64,000 bases of DNA from Sarocladium kiliense. Taxonomy: Eukaryota; Ascomycota; Sordariomycetes; Hypocreales; Sarocladiaceae. Numbering within the stretch: position 1 is the first letter of the stretch; every line of letters begins with the position of its first letter. The notes under the pieces are model-generated. The model worked only from the letters and a program-made list of their open reading frames with translations, did no database searches and was not told the DNA's origin. A program made the position numbers and the translations under genes. Shown one piece after another: positions 31,208 to 43,757 of this stretch. The stretch is taken from NCBI GenBank assembly GCA_030734395.1, contig JAUZTG010000029.1, forward strand, positions 744,001 to 808,000, read 5' to 3'.

Positions 31208-34041
31208 TCAGCCCTCATCTGCATCTTCATCATTGTCGCCAATATTGACCTTTTTCCTCCCTCCTCCGGTCAATTTCTGCAGAGCCACTTTATTCACTTG
31301 CCGGCCGACCTTGCGCTGCATCTTCTCAATCTCCTCCTCAGCGTCAATGGCTTCAGCCTCAGCAAAGTCAAGCACCAGTCTTCGGCCTAGAAGATGGGTA
31401 TCCTTCAGTGCATTTAGTGCGTTCTCCGCTTCGCGGGACGTCACAAAGTCGGCGAAAGCAAAGCCTCTTGTGGAATAGTCGGCCTTTTTTGGAACGCGGA
31501 CAGATCTAAGCTGCCCGTACGTCCCGAATAGCGCCCGCACGTCCTTCTTTGTCGCTTGGAATGGCAGATTCTTGATGATGATCTTTGTCCTCTGGCCAGC
31601 TGCCTTCTTTGCTTTGTCCTCACGACGTCTCTCTTCAGCGGCATCAAGACCCTTGTGAGAGGCTTTGACGGCAAGAGTGTGCCCATCGAGTGCATAGCCA
31701 TCCATGGTTTGCAGGGCTGCTTGCGCCTCCTCCTTGGAGCGAAACTCGACAAAGCCAAACCCCATGCTGAGCGTCTGCCCAGGCTTCTTAGGGTCCATCT
31801 TCGTCTTCACACGCGCCGAGACGAATCCGTCGAGTGAGGCGAAGACCTCAGCAAGACGGTTAGTCGACGTCGCAAAGTTTAAATTGCGGACGAAAAGAGA
31901 GGTTGTGTCCACCTCTTCATCCGCCCTATCACCGCGTGACAGCAGGTCGTTGACGTTTAGTTTGCTGCCGACAGCACTCGGCCGATCACTAAGCTGGGTG
32001 GCGTGAGCCGGCGCATCACTGCTGAAGAGGTCCTTTGGCGCCTTTTCCAGAAACAGAACGCTGTCCTTGATGCGGCGGTAGGCGAGCTTGCCAAACGCGG
32101 CCTTGGCGTGGTTAGCCTGTGCAAACTGCACGATCGCTATGGTGCCGCGAGGTGGCATGAGGACCCTCAGCACAGGGCCGGACTCTTCGAAGAGGGTCCG
32201 GAGCTCCTCCAAGGTGGTCCCATATGGGAAGTTTTTGACCAAGATGGCAGTGTCGCCCCGCTTATGACTCTTGAAAGCGTCCAAGTCCACACCATTAGCG
32301 ACGAAATAGGCTTTGGTCTCTTGGATCACAGACGTTTCGGCGATCGCTTGCTTAACAGCTGCGTCAGAGGATGTCGGATCGAGTAGTTCCGATTTGGAGA
32401 CCCCCAGCCGCTTGGCCGTAGACTCGTTAACGGCATCCTGGTTCATGTAGAGTGAGTTCCAGTTGAAACTGTTGCTGGACGCCTCGGCCTTTTTCCGCAA
32501 GAGATTCTGCTTCTTCAGCGGAAGCTTTGAGAGCTCAAACTCGTCAAGCTCCTTCTTTGCGTTGGCTGGAATGATGTGAATGATGCGTCCCTGAAACGTC
32601 GCCCCATCGAGCGCTTGGAATGCCTCAACCGCGTCAGATGGGTCATCAAATAAGACAAGGGCGTATCCTTTGGGTGTGTTGCCAGAGCCGATGGGAAGAT
32701 GCACCTGAAATTGTCAGCAAACTGCTCCTCGCGTGTTCTTGGGTGTGTTATGTAAATATCGCTAGGGGAGCAGTAGTTTTCAGACATCGAAGCATCTACT
32801 AAAATAATTCGCCCAGGTTCACATCATATACCGTAGTATAAGCTGTCCCTATCAGGGGTTCATCATGTACTGCTGCCCCCGCTTGGAGAGATTGAAGAGT
32901 GTAAACAAAACAACAAAGGGGCGCTCCATACCTCAGCTATGGTGCCATGAGCACCGAAAAACTCGCGTAATTCGTCCTCGGTCGCGCTGTATGGCAAGTT
33001 GCGAACAAAGAGCCGGGCTGTGCGTCGAATCACGTCGACAGCTGACTCTGCATCACGCCCTTGCATCTCCGAACTTTGTTCCGGAACATCGTTCATGGCC
33101 ACATCGCCCCTCCGGGGTGTAGCCTCAGGGGCCGTGCTGCCGTCCACGTCCTTCCTTGTCGATCCACTGGTGATCGGGGGTGGGACGAGATCCAAGTCAT
33201 CTGGATCAGCCAGGTCCAACAACCTGTTGGTCCTGGTGCGCAGCCAGTCGTCGTCAGTCTCGGCGGCGCCTCCCGCTCCAGGCTCGGAGTCTGCGGACGT
33301 CTCGACTGCTTGGGTAGCCTCCGTTGTCGTGTCTCGGACACCACGACCTATCGCCAACTCTTCTGATGCTGTTGGATGGCCAGAGTCAGGAGTCGGTCCG
33401 GGTTTGTGATCAAGTTTGCGCAGTTTCTCCCTTTTAGACGGGATCTGCTCGTACTCGTCATCACTCTCCTCTTCCTGGGGGGCGACAGGCGGCGTAGTCA
33501 CAGAAGCTGCCCCAGTGAGAGCATCTCCGGACTGCTCGGCAAGAGCACTCTCCCTTTTGGAGCCAACAACCTTCAGGTACTCCTGAAGCTTTGGGTCGGC
33601 TGGTTCTAGGTCCGCTCTCTTGCGCTTCCTTGCATCGCCTTTGTCGAGCACGGGCACTGTCGCCACGTCTCTGTCATTCGCGTGGGCATCCGCGGGGTGG
33701 TGCCTGGTCTGACCATGGGTCTTGGTCAGGGCTGGGTCTGCAATCTACACGTCCACATTCCTCAGGTCAGTCATGGCTCGGGGCAATGCAAGACATGGGC
33801 CTCGACTCACAGGCTTAGCCGATTCGACAGCAATCTTAGACATACGGATGAATGTCCTGTTGAAGTATTTGATTGCCTTGGAGGCATCATCGGGAGTTTT
33901 GTAACCCACATAGCCGATTCGCCTCTGAGGGATGAGCTTTACATCGGTGACCTCTCGGCCCTTCGCGGAGAAGTGCTTGCGAAACTCAGCCTCGGTGATG
34001 CTGGGCGGTAGGCCCTTGACAAAGACACGGGATGATGCCAT
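31208..34041 (-). CDS. mrd1: Mrd1, multiple RNA-binding domain protein of ribosome biogenesis
   Basis: Three exons: 34041-33811, 33744-32932, 32704-31208; introns of 66 and 227 nt; 846 residues. Five RRM domains are visible in the expected order. RRM1 (about 3-77) begins SSRVFVKGLPPSI; RRM2 (about 319-395) begins ARLFVRNLPYSATEDEL and is interrupted by the 227-nt intron between its halves; RRM3 (about 499-570) has DTAILVKNFPYGTTLEEL; RRM4 (about 616-698) has TSLFVRNLNFATSTNRL; RRM5 (about 720-797) has TKIIIKNLPFQATKKDV. An acidic and charged linker separates RRM1 and RRM2. Yeast Mrd1 binds the 35S pre-rRNA and is needed for early processing at A0-A2. The order, spacing and length match well. 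Likely nucleolar. Confidence 0.95.
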
Positions 34042-35285
34042 GATGGCTGGGTGCGGCTCCGCGCAGCACACTCAATTATGTCGCATTTCGAAGATTGTGG
34101 TTGTGAAGCAAAACACGGGTGGCTGAAGGAAGCACGAGGGGGTTGAGTTGGCGTCGAAGTAAAAATATGCCGTGGTTATCGATACGCGTTTTGCTGCCCC
34201 ACCACAACAAAGCTAAGAATTTGCGTCACGCAAGTAACCTTACCCTGTACACCGAGGTACCTCACTCAAGTTGTCATCACTGGCTGAAAGTGCTGCCATA
34301 AAAGTACTGCGCCGAAACATGAGTGTAGGTACAGTTGCGATGTTCCTTTAGTGAAGCTATGTCTGTTGAAGGGCAAGCACTCGTTGGTGCCAGACAGCCA
34401 TCTCGCCGGTCCTGGATGTAGATAGCAATTCCGTCCGCGTTTAGAGGAACGCTGACTACCCTGCAGTACTCGTATCAATGGACGATGGCTTATTTTCACA
34501 CCGGATACGATCGTGAGAATGAGTATCATTGGAGTTTTGTTATAAGTGAAAGTCTCTCCGCTATTCCTATAGTGCAGTTTACGTTGCTGAGCCAAATCAC
34601 TCCAAAGCAGGCGGGATCATCAGGTATTCGCGTTTTTAGTGAATGATTGTGTTGTTCAACACTGAAATACCAACCGTGATGACATTAGAAAGCGCTCAGC
34701 TTAGAATGTCGACGTTCGAATCAAATACAAGAATAAGATAATTTCCTAGGGTCCTCATCACATCATCTTATTCAAGGCATTAAGATATGACGTCTATCTT
34801 CCGTAGCTCCCGAAGTCGTCAGCTTGCATCGTGCCTCTTGTGTGAGTGAACTCCCCCACCTGTGGCTCGTGCACCCTTAATTTCCCCCCACACGAACGCG
34901 CCCAGAGACAGCTCCATTCTAAAACACCAGGCCGACGACGCAGCCGCATCAACAAAGCAAGCTCCCCTCTCGACGACACTCTCTTGCGCCCGAACCCTCC
35001 GATCCTACTGTATATTTCCCCACGTTTTCAACCAGAGTATCTACTGAGCTGTCGCTGGGCTACTCTGTCTAACTTTGTGAGTCAAGCTTGGATATGACCT
35101 CGGCACACGCGTCCGTCTGAGGTTTCTAATGGCCGAACGAGGTTCACGGCAGCTAAGGCTGTCGGAAGCGGGAGAGAAGACGAGGCTGACATCATTAAAG
35201 AAGCTCACGCATAACGATTTCACGCACCGAAGCCCCATAATATTATTATTCGTATTCTCATCCCAACGAACCCTCAACCGATACC
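34042..35285. other. Divergent intergenic region, Mrd1 / dynein light chain
   Basis: About 1.2 kb of divergent promoter sequence. No gene recognised. Confidence 0.55.
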
Positions 35286-36039
35286 ATGGCGGAAAGCAAG
35301 GCAGCAGTTGATGCGCCCCGCGAAAAGCTGGAGGGTACGCCTCCTACCCATAGACGAGTGCGATTGACATTAATGTGGGATATCTAATGCTGACAAATGT
35401 TGGGAACAGCTGCGATCAAGTCTGCGGACATGGTATGTTGCGACGATGCCGATGCAACGACAGCGAAACGAATCGGAAGGTGAGGCTGACATGAAGATAG
35501 ACGGACGATATGCAGGTTGAGGTCATCGAAGTCGGTATGTTGCGTACATCAATAGGCATATTGCGTGCAGGATCAGGCAGATCCGAGGAAGCAAGGGCGG
35601 GACTGACGAAGGCATCTGGACAGCTCAGGAGGCCATGACCCGATTCACCATTGAGAAGGTAAAATATAATGATCAGGAAGGGCTGCAGGAAAGTCGCTAA
35701 TACCATCACTTTAGGACATTGCCCAACACATCAAGCGCACTGTAAGACCGCTCAACGATCCAGAACGGAGCATGATGATGGATCAACTGACACTTGGTTT
35801 GGTAGTTCGATGAGCGCAAGGGCCCTACCTGGCACTGCATCGTCGGTCGCAACTTCGGCAGCTTCGTCACACACGGTATGCCTCCCCTGACATGCTACTC
35901 GGATGTCGGGTGTTTCAACACGGCGGAAAGAAATTGGAGACTAACCTAAGGACCTGGGTCCGCCGTCTGAACAGAAACGAAGCATTTCATCTATTTCTAC
36001 CTTGGACACTGTGCCATCCTCCTGTTCAAGACGCAATAA
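35286..36039 (+). CDS. nudG: Dynein light chain, LC8 type
   Basis: Seven exons for 100 residues: 35286-35334, 35410-35432, 35501-35534, 35624-35658, 35715-35741, 35806-35875, 35975-36039; six introns of about 56-99 nt. Several exons are only 23-35 nt, and all boundaries have GT and AG and keep phase. The joined protein reads AAIKSADM, EVAQEAMTRFTIEKDIAQHIKRTFDERKGPTWHC, then IVGRNFGSFVTHETKHFIYFYLGHCAILLFK, which matches LC8 throughout including the conserved TWHCIVGRNFGS and ETKHFIYFYLG segments. LC8 is a dimeric hub in the dynein motor and in other complexes; in Aspergillus it is NudG, needed for nuclear migration. It also binds short TQT-like peptides of many partners. The assignment is very strong. 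Confidence 0.96.
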
Positions 36040-39000
36040 GGATCTGAACTACCCTCAAGCACCGATTCCCTATACCTTCCGCCCCAGAACAGAGGAGACC
36101 AACGAACGAGAAGAATAAGCCGAGCGGGAATGCGAATGTGACGAACCGGGTGCTTTGAGTGTCAAGAGGAGAGCAAGGGAGACCCAGGGCAGCCTCAGAG
36201 GGCGGAAGGCATCATCACTCAGGCGGATGAAGGAATCACCGGCGTCCTGATACCTGGACGAGTGGGCATTGGGAAAGAAAGAACTGGCTGGCATCAAGCA
36301 CAGTCCACATGGAGAAAACAGCAAGCGAGAAAGAAGGACATTCCAACCTTTTCCTTTGTTTAATTTGTCTATCTACCGCCGATCAAATTGTCTACGACAC
36401 GAGCTAAGTGAGTAAAGTACGGAGACCAGACCAATAGACGCCTCTGTCATCGATGAGATATTCAAGCGCTGGGGCCCTCCGAGCCAGTATAACCCCAACG
36501 ATAACATGCTGATCAGCGTTCGTTGAACATGTGATACTGTGCTGAATAGGTCTGACACGAGAACGGACGGCCATCGCATTACAACACTCCCTCCAAAAGG
36601 GAGGACGGATGATGTGGCAGCCCATTAAGCGCGCTTTGTCCAGGGCGAGATGCCGTACTGAGACGGTGAGCACATAGGTGCTGTAGATGCATATACGTGT
36701 TGATGCTTGCCTCTGTATCCTGAGCAGTGCCGGGGAAGCCCTAAAACCATGACAATAGGACTCATCCAGAAATACTTCGTCACATTCAGGCCACAACATG
36801 TGCCATCCGTTGAGAGACGGAGGACTTCTCATCAGCCCCGGTCCAGTGACCTACCCGATACCCCATTACACAAGTTCACGAAACAATCCTTCAACATGTC
36901 TTGTCCCTCCCAATTACATCCCGCCTTATGAACCCCTCTCCACTATTGTTAACCTCAAATTCAGGTAAGCTACCTGCATGTTATTATCCTCGGCTGTGTT
37001 TCTCCTCCTCACGGGGTTGAATCCAATCTCTGCATGCCTCCTCTCTCAACCCAAGTCACTCAATCTGCCTCCTTCCTTCTTCCGGTCTCAAAAAGAGGCT
37101 GGCTCACCCTCCGGACACATTTGCAGCGTGAGGGAAAATCGAAAAAGATACATAGGGGTGGAAGAGTGAGGGGACTGCCACGGGATGTAGTTCCGCCTCG
37201 GCTCCAGCTATTCCTGTGGCACACACTACATACAACCGCCAAAGAAGGCAGAAAGAAGCGATAGATCCGAAAACTAAACGCGAAGAGCATCTAATACTCA
37301 TGCCTACGTTACTGATTTCTCTCAAATTCGGACTGCGTTGCTCGTACACTGACAGTGACCTACCCCGAGATACCACCAAACCCAATATCCGTCCGTCCAT
37401 CCCCACTCCATCACCAAATTGCCGCCAGCGGAGACGAACCCATACCCTTCAGATTAGTAGCCCTCCTCTAACTCAACCTGTTCCCCCCGCGTCCTATTCC
37501 GGCCAAACCGGACGAGGGCACGTGGATACTACATTGCCTCTCCCTTTGTTGTGCCTTGCTGCAAAGGCAGCAAGCCGCTCCCTCCTCCCATACCCAACTT
37601 CATTAATGAGCTCCTATATGCAAGAATCGAAACTCGGCAAAGAACGGGTGGATCGTCAACAATGGCGAGAGAGTGATTGACCAGCAGGCGCAAGTAACTC
37701 TGCTCATCCCACGCTCACTGACGCCTTCCAGATCCCGCATTTCGTTTTCTGAATGCGCTGTTGAGAACTGTGGCTGGCCTCTAGTCCTAATCGACGACGG
37801 CGGCGCGCTGTGAATTCCACTCGCCTCTGCTTCTCGAGTGAGCTGATGTGGGGGACCACCAATGGCGGGTTGGCCGTAGCCATCACACAGATTATTCCGT
37901 ACTCGACATGCGTGAGCAGATACATTTCTGTGGTACAAGTCCTCCGAGGACGTAAGATTTGTCGAGGCTGAAAGACAACGTTTCATTGCAGCGACTTTCT
38001 TCTGTGGGCGCACTGGGCAGTGTCACATTGTTACGGCTTCCCTGAATTCTTCTGCCTTGGGCAGCCAGCTGAACGGATCATAAAGCGATGATGCCCGTTG
38101 CCGAGAGCTCACCAACACACCCGCGGTCAAGGCAAAATGACAGACACAGGTGCTCGCTACTTCTAGTATTCTGTGCATGATCCTGGAACCGTCGGCTAGG
38201 CCCAAAATGCAGGACTATAGCCACCAGCAAATCGCTAGTGTCGCGAGCTCTTTGCGCTCATTCGCGGTGATAACAGCTCCTCTCGGGAACCCACTCAATA
38301 GCTCCAGGCCAAAGACACGCCAAACCCGACGGTACGGTGATGTTGGCTTGGACCCTGGCAACCTTTCCGACTTTGCCCTCTCCTTCGGGATGGGCAATTG
38401 CAACACCCCCAAATCGCTGTGAACTACGTATTTGTAGAGAGTGAAACCGTACGATGTGGAGGATTAGCCTTGGCTTTTCCAGTGAGGAGCCCGCACTTCT
38501 GGTGCGTATCTCACCCTATCCAGCATGCAAGGCGACTGGAGATGCAGCTGCTTACGGAGCAGACCATCCCGTTGCAACCCGGAACCTTGCTTTCGGTTGT
38601 TAATGGCCTTGACAGAAAGCGGATTGGTGGGCATCGCGATGATGGCCGATTGATCTGACTCGTGAAAGCCCTCTGACTAAGAGATGAACAGTTACAGAAC
38701 AGGTCCTGCTGGGGGTCACGTACGTGATCGACAAGCAGACTGCAGGACTAAACTTGTCGCCAGAAGGCTGCACTCTGACCATAAAGATGAATGCCCGTCT
38801 GACCAGCTGGCACGGCTTTGCTCGACGCGAGAATCGGGCCTTTAGTGAAGGACAAACTCCATATGTCAGCAGCTGGGACAATCTTTGCCGAGCATGCAGC
38901 GTTTGGTGGCCTATCGCACTCAGCGGCAACAATACCCGAGGCGACAATTGTTCCTCAGACCAAAGTTTCAAGATATCCTCTTGCGGCATCACAAAGCGTG

Positions 39001-42000
39001 AGGCTTTGGGAACACGAGGCTTGCTATTGAGACTGACCTAAATATTCCCTATACGATGAGACGTTCTTCAACCCTCGGCTCGCCTGGCGTAGCTTCAATT
39101 ATCGTGTCGGGGTGCGCGGCCCGTCGTTGGTGTTACTTGTAGAGGTGCAAAGGGTGGAGAGCAACATTGATAATACCTGACGGCGGGAGATTCCCCGGTA
39201 GGCTCCTGGGGGCAACGAATGCCGGAAAGCACGGTGCTGAGTCGATTTTTGTCGCTCAAGTTGATACAAGCACTTGTGAGTAGTCATGTCCTCCAGTAAC
39301 CTACAGTAGCTGTCTCAGTCCTTCCCGAGCCTGAGGACGATCACCAGCCCATGGTTCGCTAGAGGGTTCCGGATCCGCGCCCACTAGGAATCGCCCAACA
39401 CGTCAAGCTGGACAGGGGCCTAGACCGCGAATCCAGCGGCTTGAACGTGTGCCCGAAAAGCCCAGCCCCTCCACCGGTCGTGACCGGAGCGCCGCCAGCC
39501 CCAAAAGAGACTGAAGCACAGCTATCTCTGCTCATTTGTCCCAGCATGTTGGCCGAGATTGTCAGCTGTACATTCAACATATTGTAGGATCGTAAGGCGA
39601 CTGGCTGTGCATTGATGAATGTTTCAGTAACGAGCTGAAGGATGGCGACGATCACTGCGGCGTGGTTTGGACGACGATCAGGGCCGGATGGATCCTGCAG
39701 GACTGAGCAACCACACGTGTAGTGGAGAAAAGAGGATCTCTACCGGGGTCTGTTTGGAGAAGGATGATGCCGTGACGCACTCATTGAGACGGACGACGGC
39801 TGTGCGAGGGGGATTTTCTCGGTTCGGTGTGAAAGCTTGCGTCTATCCAGAGATGCCTGCCTCTGTTGCAGAACAGACGAACCTCATGATCAAGGCCCAT
39901 TCATCAACCGGATCACCATGGGCCTGGCAGGAACCATTTGATGCGGACACCTGCCTTCCAGTGTCTCTTGTAGAGCTGGAGGGTTCCTGCCCATACCCGG
40001 CACCGACAGGTTCTTGCCTTCCCTCTAGCCTGTTGGCGGATGGCACAACTGGTGCAACTGACACCACCAGCTGACCACGGCACCACTTCACCATTGGCTA
40101 GCGACACGCCTCCAGGCTTCCAATCGCGACACCCTCAATTAGGCTCGCAGGCGTCTGGCCGAGTGCTAATTCACAGTGATCGCCATCACCATCCTACTCG
40201 GGACAACGAGGCGACAAGAGGCGAAGGAATGTCACAAAAGAGGCTTGAGATGGCATGCCCAAAATCACTGACCCAAAGCCTGGCGCCATAACGATGGACC
40301 GCCTGGACAGTGATGGGATTAGCCTCCACTCGGCACTGCAATCCCTCTCTCACCTTATCGACCATGAAAGCGCACGTGCGTCGAGATGACACGGATGCTG
40401 CTGGAATGCGTCGCCCACGAAACAGCAAGCCACAGCCTCTCACTTGTCGGTGATGTCAGGCGTCTCAATGCATGTTGGGCGCCCTGTCGCATCGATCGTC
40501 TTATGATCCCAGTGATCTGGGATGGCAATTGGTAACAGGTGGCTGCAGTCATCACTCACAAGATAGATGAGTAGGCTGTTCCGATCGATGGCCCCTGCTT
40601 TCATCCATTCTCATCAGAAGGGTCTTGGGATATGCCGGCGAAATGTCTCACAGATACAGGCACGTAGTACCGGAAGCTGTGTCCGGTGTCCCTAGATGCG
40701 GCTCCTTCCTTTCCTCTTCTCCATCTACTATTTCAAAATGAAGGAACACGCCTTGCATGAGGGTAGGGGATGTGAAATCTCGCTCGCCGTTATTAAGGGT
40801 CGGAAGCCGGAGAGACCCGTCTCTGGGGAAGTTTCAATATCGGCGATATTGAACTCTGCCAACTATCGCCTCCAACCTACATCCAATGCGTCGAATGACT
40901 TTGGAATTGTGGTTCGGACTTTCTTTTAACAATTCCGGAGAACATCATTGTGGATTGGTGTTCCCCTCCGACAGAGTCTCTGTTACTTATTTCCTGGCCA
41001 GCGCTCATTCCAAGACATGTAGAGAGACGGAGACAAGGATGCGGTGAGACTCGGAACCAAAGGCGCCCGGCCTGCGGAACGTCGGCGAAACACCTTGAGA
41101 TGTAGAGAGCTATTGCTAGAATGCCGCGACGAAATTAAAATGTTTACATGTTTCTGCAACTGCCGAATTGGATCTCGACATGGTCCGGCGTGACCTGCGT
41201 AGATTTGGTTCAAGTATTGGGGTGAGACCAGTTCCACTGTTGCTGTAAGGGACGAGTACCACCTTGATGAACTTCGACAGCGGGTGTCGTCATGCATCCA
41301 ACCTCGTGGAAGGTCTAGAGAGTAGGGCCAGGAACATAGACAGCGACCTGGTTGGGCTCTCGATGCAGCTACGGGAAGCCCACGTCCGCCCACGCTTCGA
41401 GTCCCTGTTGCTCATATACAGCTGCTGGTCGCCATCCATCCGCTTGTGCCGAAAGGAGCAGCTGCGTGGAAGGGTGTAACGCTGCATGTGCGTGCGACTG
41501 CATCTCTGTGTGTGTGTCTCTGAATCCCTCGTGTGGTGCGGTTGCACGATGGAGCAGAAGGATTCTTGGATCACTCATGACTGTGGCTGGAAGGTTCGCG
41601 AGCTTTGGGAAGGTCAAGTCGCGGTCGCATTTGATACAACAGTTTGCTGGCTATTTGCCTCGCCTATCTCTACACTTGTTGTATCGTATTGTGGAATCTC
41701 ACTGTTCGTAATCAATTGTGTGTGGGATGAACGATGGAAGCGAGAGGCTACTCCTCTCTGACAACGGTGGCACAGTCATCAGCCACGGCCCCCAGAGGTG
41801 CTTGGCTGGCCGCAGCTGAGGACCCTGCTTTCCGCCAGTGCCTGACTGACCTGCCTGTGTCTCTCTGTGTACCTTGCTGCCGCCCCTCACCTAACTCTGT
41901 CACTGCTCGCAGACACACGCAGACACACGCAGACACACGCAGACAGACAGACACACACGCAGACACACGCAGCCCAATGCAATCGCCCATGAGAGGCAAA

Positions 42001-43757
42001 GACAGACGAACCACCCTCCTCTACCAGCTTAGTAGAGGGCAAACGCACAGCCAAACGCAGCAGGTCACTCACCACCACAACCTCAACTCAGTAAGGCAAT
42101 CAGTCTCAGTCGCCTTTCTCTGTGCAGGTGCAGATTCAAAGCGGATGAGAGAGGGGACCCATACCCCCGCCCTTCCCGAGTGGACCGCCCACTGTACGAG
42201 CATTAAAGATGGGGCCCGCCGCAGCTAGCGCTTCGAGTGTCTCTCAGTGTGCCTTTGAGCCCAGTGCCTGGGCTTCAGCAGGAACTTCCTAAATGTTAGT
42301 AGCCTCAAAGCCAGACAAAGCGTTCCATAGATGGAGTCACGCGACAAAGAGGTGCATCATCTGGGCCGACAACGTGTGATTGTGAATCTTTGTGTTGCCG
42401 GTTGTCAAAATAGCCAGATCCTCCTTGGTCAGCCACACTTCCTCACTTGACACAGGTGAGCGAATTGACATCACCGCCCTGCCTGAAGAGCACCTGAGAA
42501 GAAGGCGGAGGATGCAGTGCAGTGTTGTTTAATGGGAGTGAACGGATGGTGGATGGGGCCACCCCCTGCAACCATCCCATCTACCTGCAGCACTTGGAGT
42601 TGGGGTATTTACTGTACATTACAGGCTCTGAGTCGCTGCAAAGGCTCACTGTCAGTGTTAATGTGCCCCCACTAACACCGCCAGGGTACTCGCGGGTACC
42701 TGGATGCACCGTTCGCTCCGGCGGGTGTCTGCCCTTCCTCCCGCACTTCATCATGTCTCCCAAGTCTTTGCCAAAGTGTTTTCTACAGCACACATCTCAC
42801 TGCCTTTAGTGCCTGTGACAGCCCAGTATCTCCAATTTCACGCCACACGTCCATTGTACCGGCCGCCCCAACCACTGCGTTGCCGTCCCTGAGCCCATCA
42901 CTCTGAGCCCCCCTCAGACACCCGAGCAGCGCCCAGCCCATTTGCCCAGTTCCCTGCAGCCCACCGCACCGCCGCTCCCGCACCTGCAATCCACTGACAG
43001 TGGCACCCACCACTGCCCCGTCTCCCAGGGCTCCCGTCGTTCGCTCCAGTGCTTTGGGGCACCCACCCATCTGCCTGTTACTTCGCACTATCTCTCGGGA
43101 ACCCCCAGCGACCTGTCGTTCCCTACCTGGGCTGGACTCTGCTAGCGGGCTTCGCCTTGTTTCCCAAGCAGCCTCTCTCTCCGCCGTTCCCTCTCCCTCT
43201 TGCTCGAGTTCCCGGCCTCTTCTCCCTCACCTACGATCACCGTCGTCCTCTCCGACCGACGCTCGCTTTTACACTCATCTACTGTTGAAGAGAGTGTGTG
43301 CGAGCGTACGAGACGGGTGGCCAGGTGCTGAACCTTTTTGTTTCGTCTCGAGCTTGATTCATCCTTTTCATCAGCTTTTGGCCGTTACTCACATTCACCT
43401 CGGGTCGGTCTTCTTTGCTGTTGCCTCCCCATCATCCGTCACCTTTCAGTGCTACGACCGCTCTGTCTCCCGAGCCGCTCCATCGTCCGCCGAAAGACCT
43501 TTGTTTGTCACTTCTCCAAACGACCATAAAAGCAAACAAAGCGGCAAAAACGACTTCGATTCATGCCGAGCTGACAATGTGACGGGTGCTTTGCTGGATC
43601 CGCAGCTCTGCCTCTCCCGAGATCATCAACTCTCCTCCCCGACCTCTTACCTCGACATTCTTCTACCGAATATACCTCACGACCCCGCTAAGCAACCGAC
43701 ACCACTCTCAAGCTTCGAATTACACATCAAAATATCTTTCTGTTCATGTCATCCACC
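36040..43757. other. Gene-poor stretch of 7.7 kb
   Basis: No gene can be supported on either strand between the dynein light chain and the ELL-like gene. Short interrupted frames without recognised domains are scattered throughout (for example 39667-40074 and 40983-41393). A 10-bp minisatellite lies at 41911-41970. The last 900 bases, from about 42860, are CT-rich on the plus strand and probably form the promoter and long leader of the ELL-like gene. I found no transposase, reverse transcriptase or long terminal repeats by eye. A non-coding transcript is possible. Confidence 0.5.
41911..41970 (+). repeat. 10-bp minisatellite, AGACACACGC unit
   Basis: Three perfect AGACACACGC units at 41911-41940, an imperfect stretch (AGACAGACAG, ACACACACGC), then one more perfect unit at 41961-41970. 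About six units in 60 bases. Non-coding setting. Confidence 0.9.
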
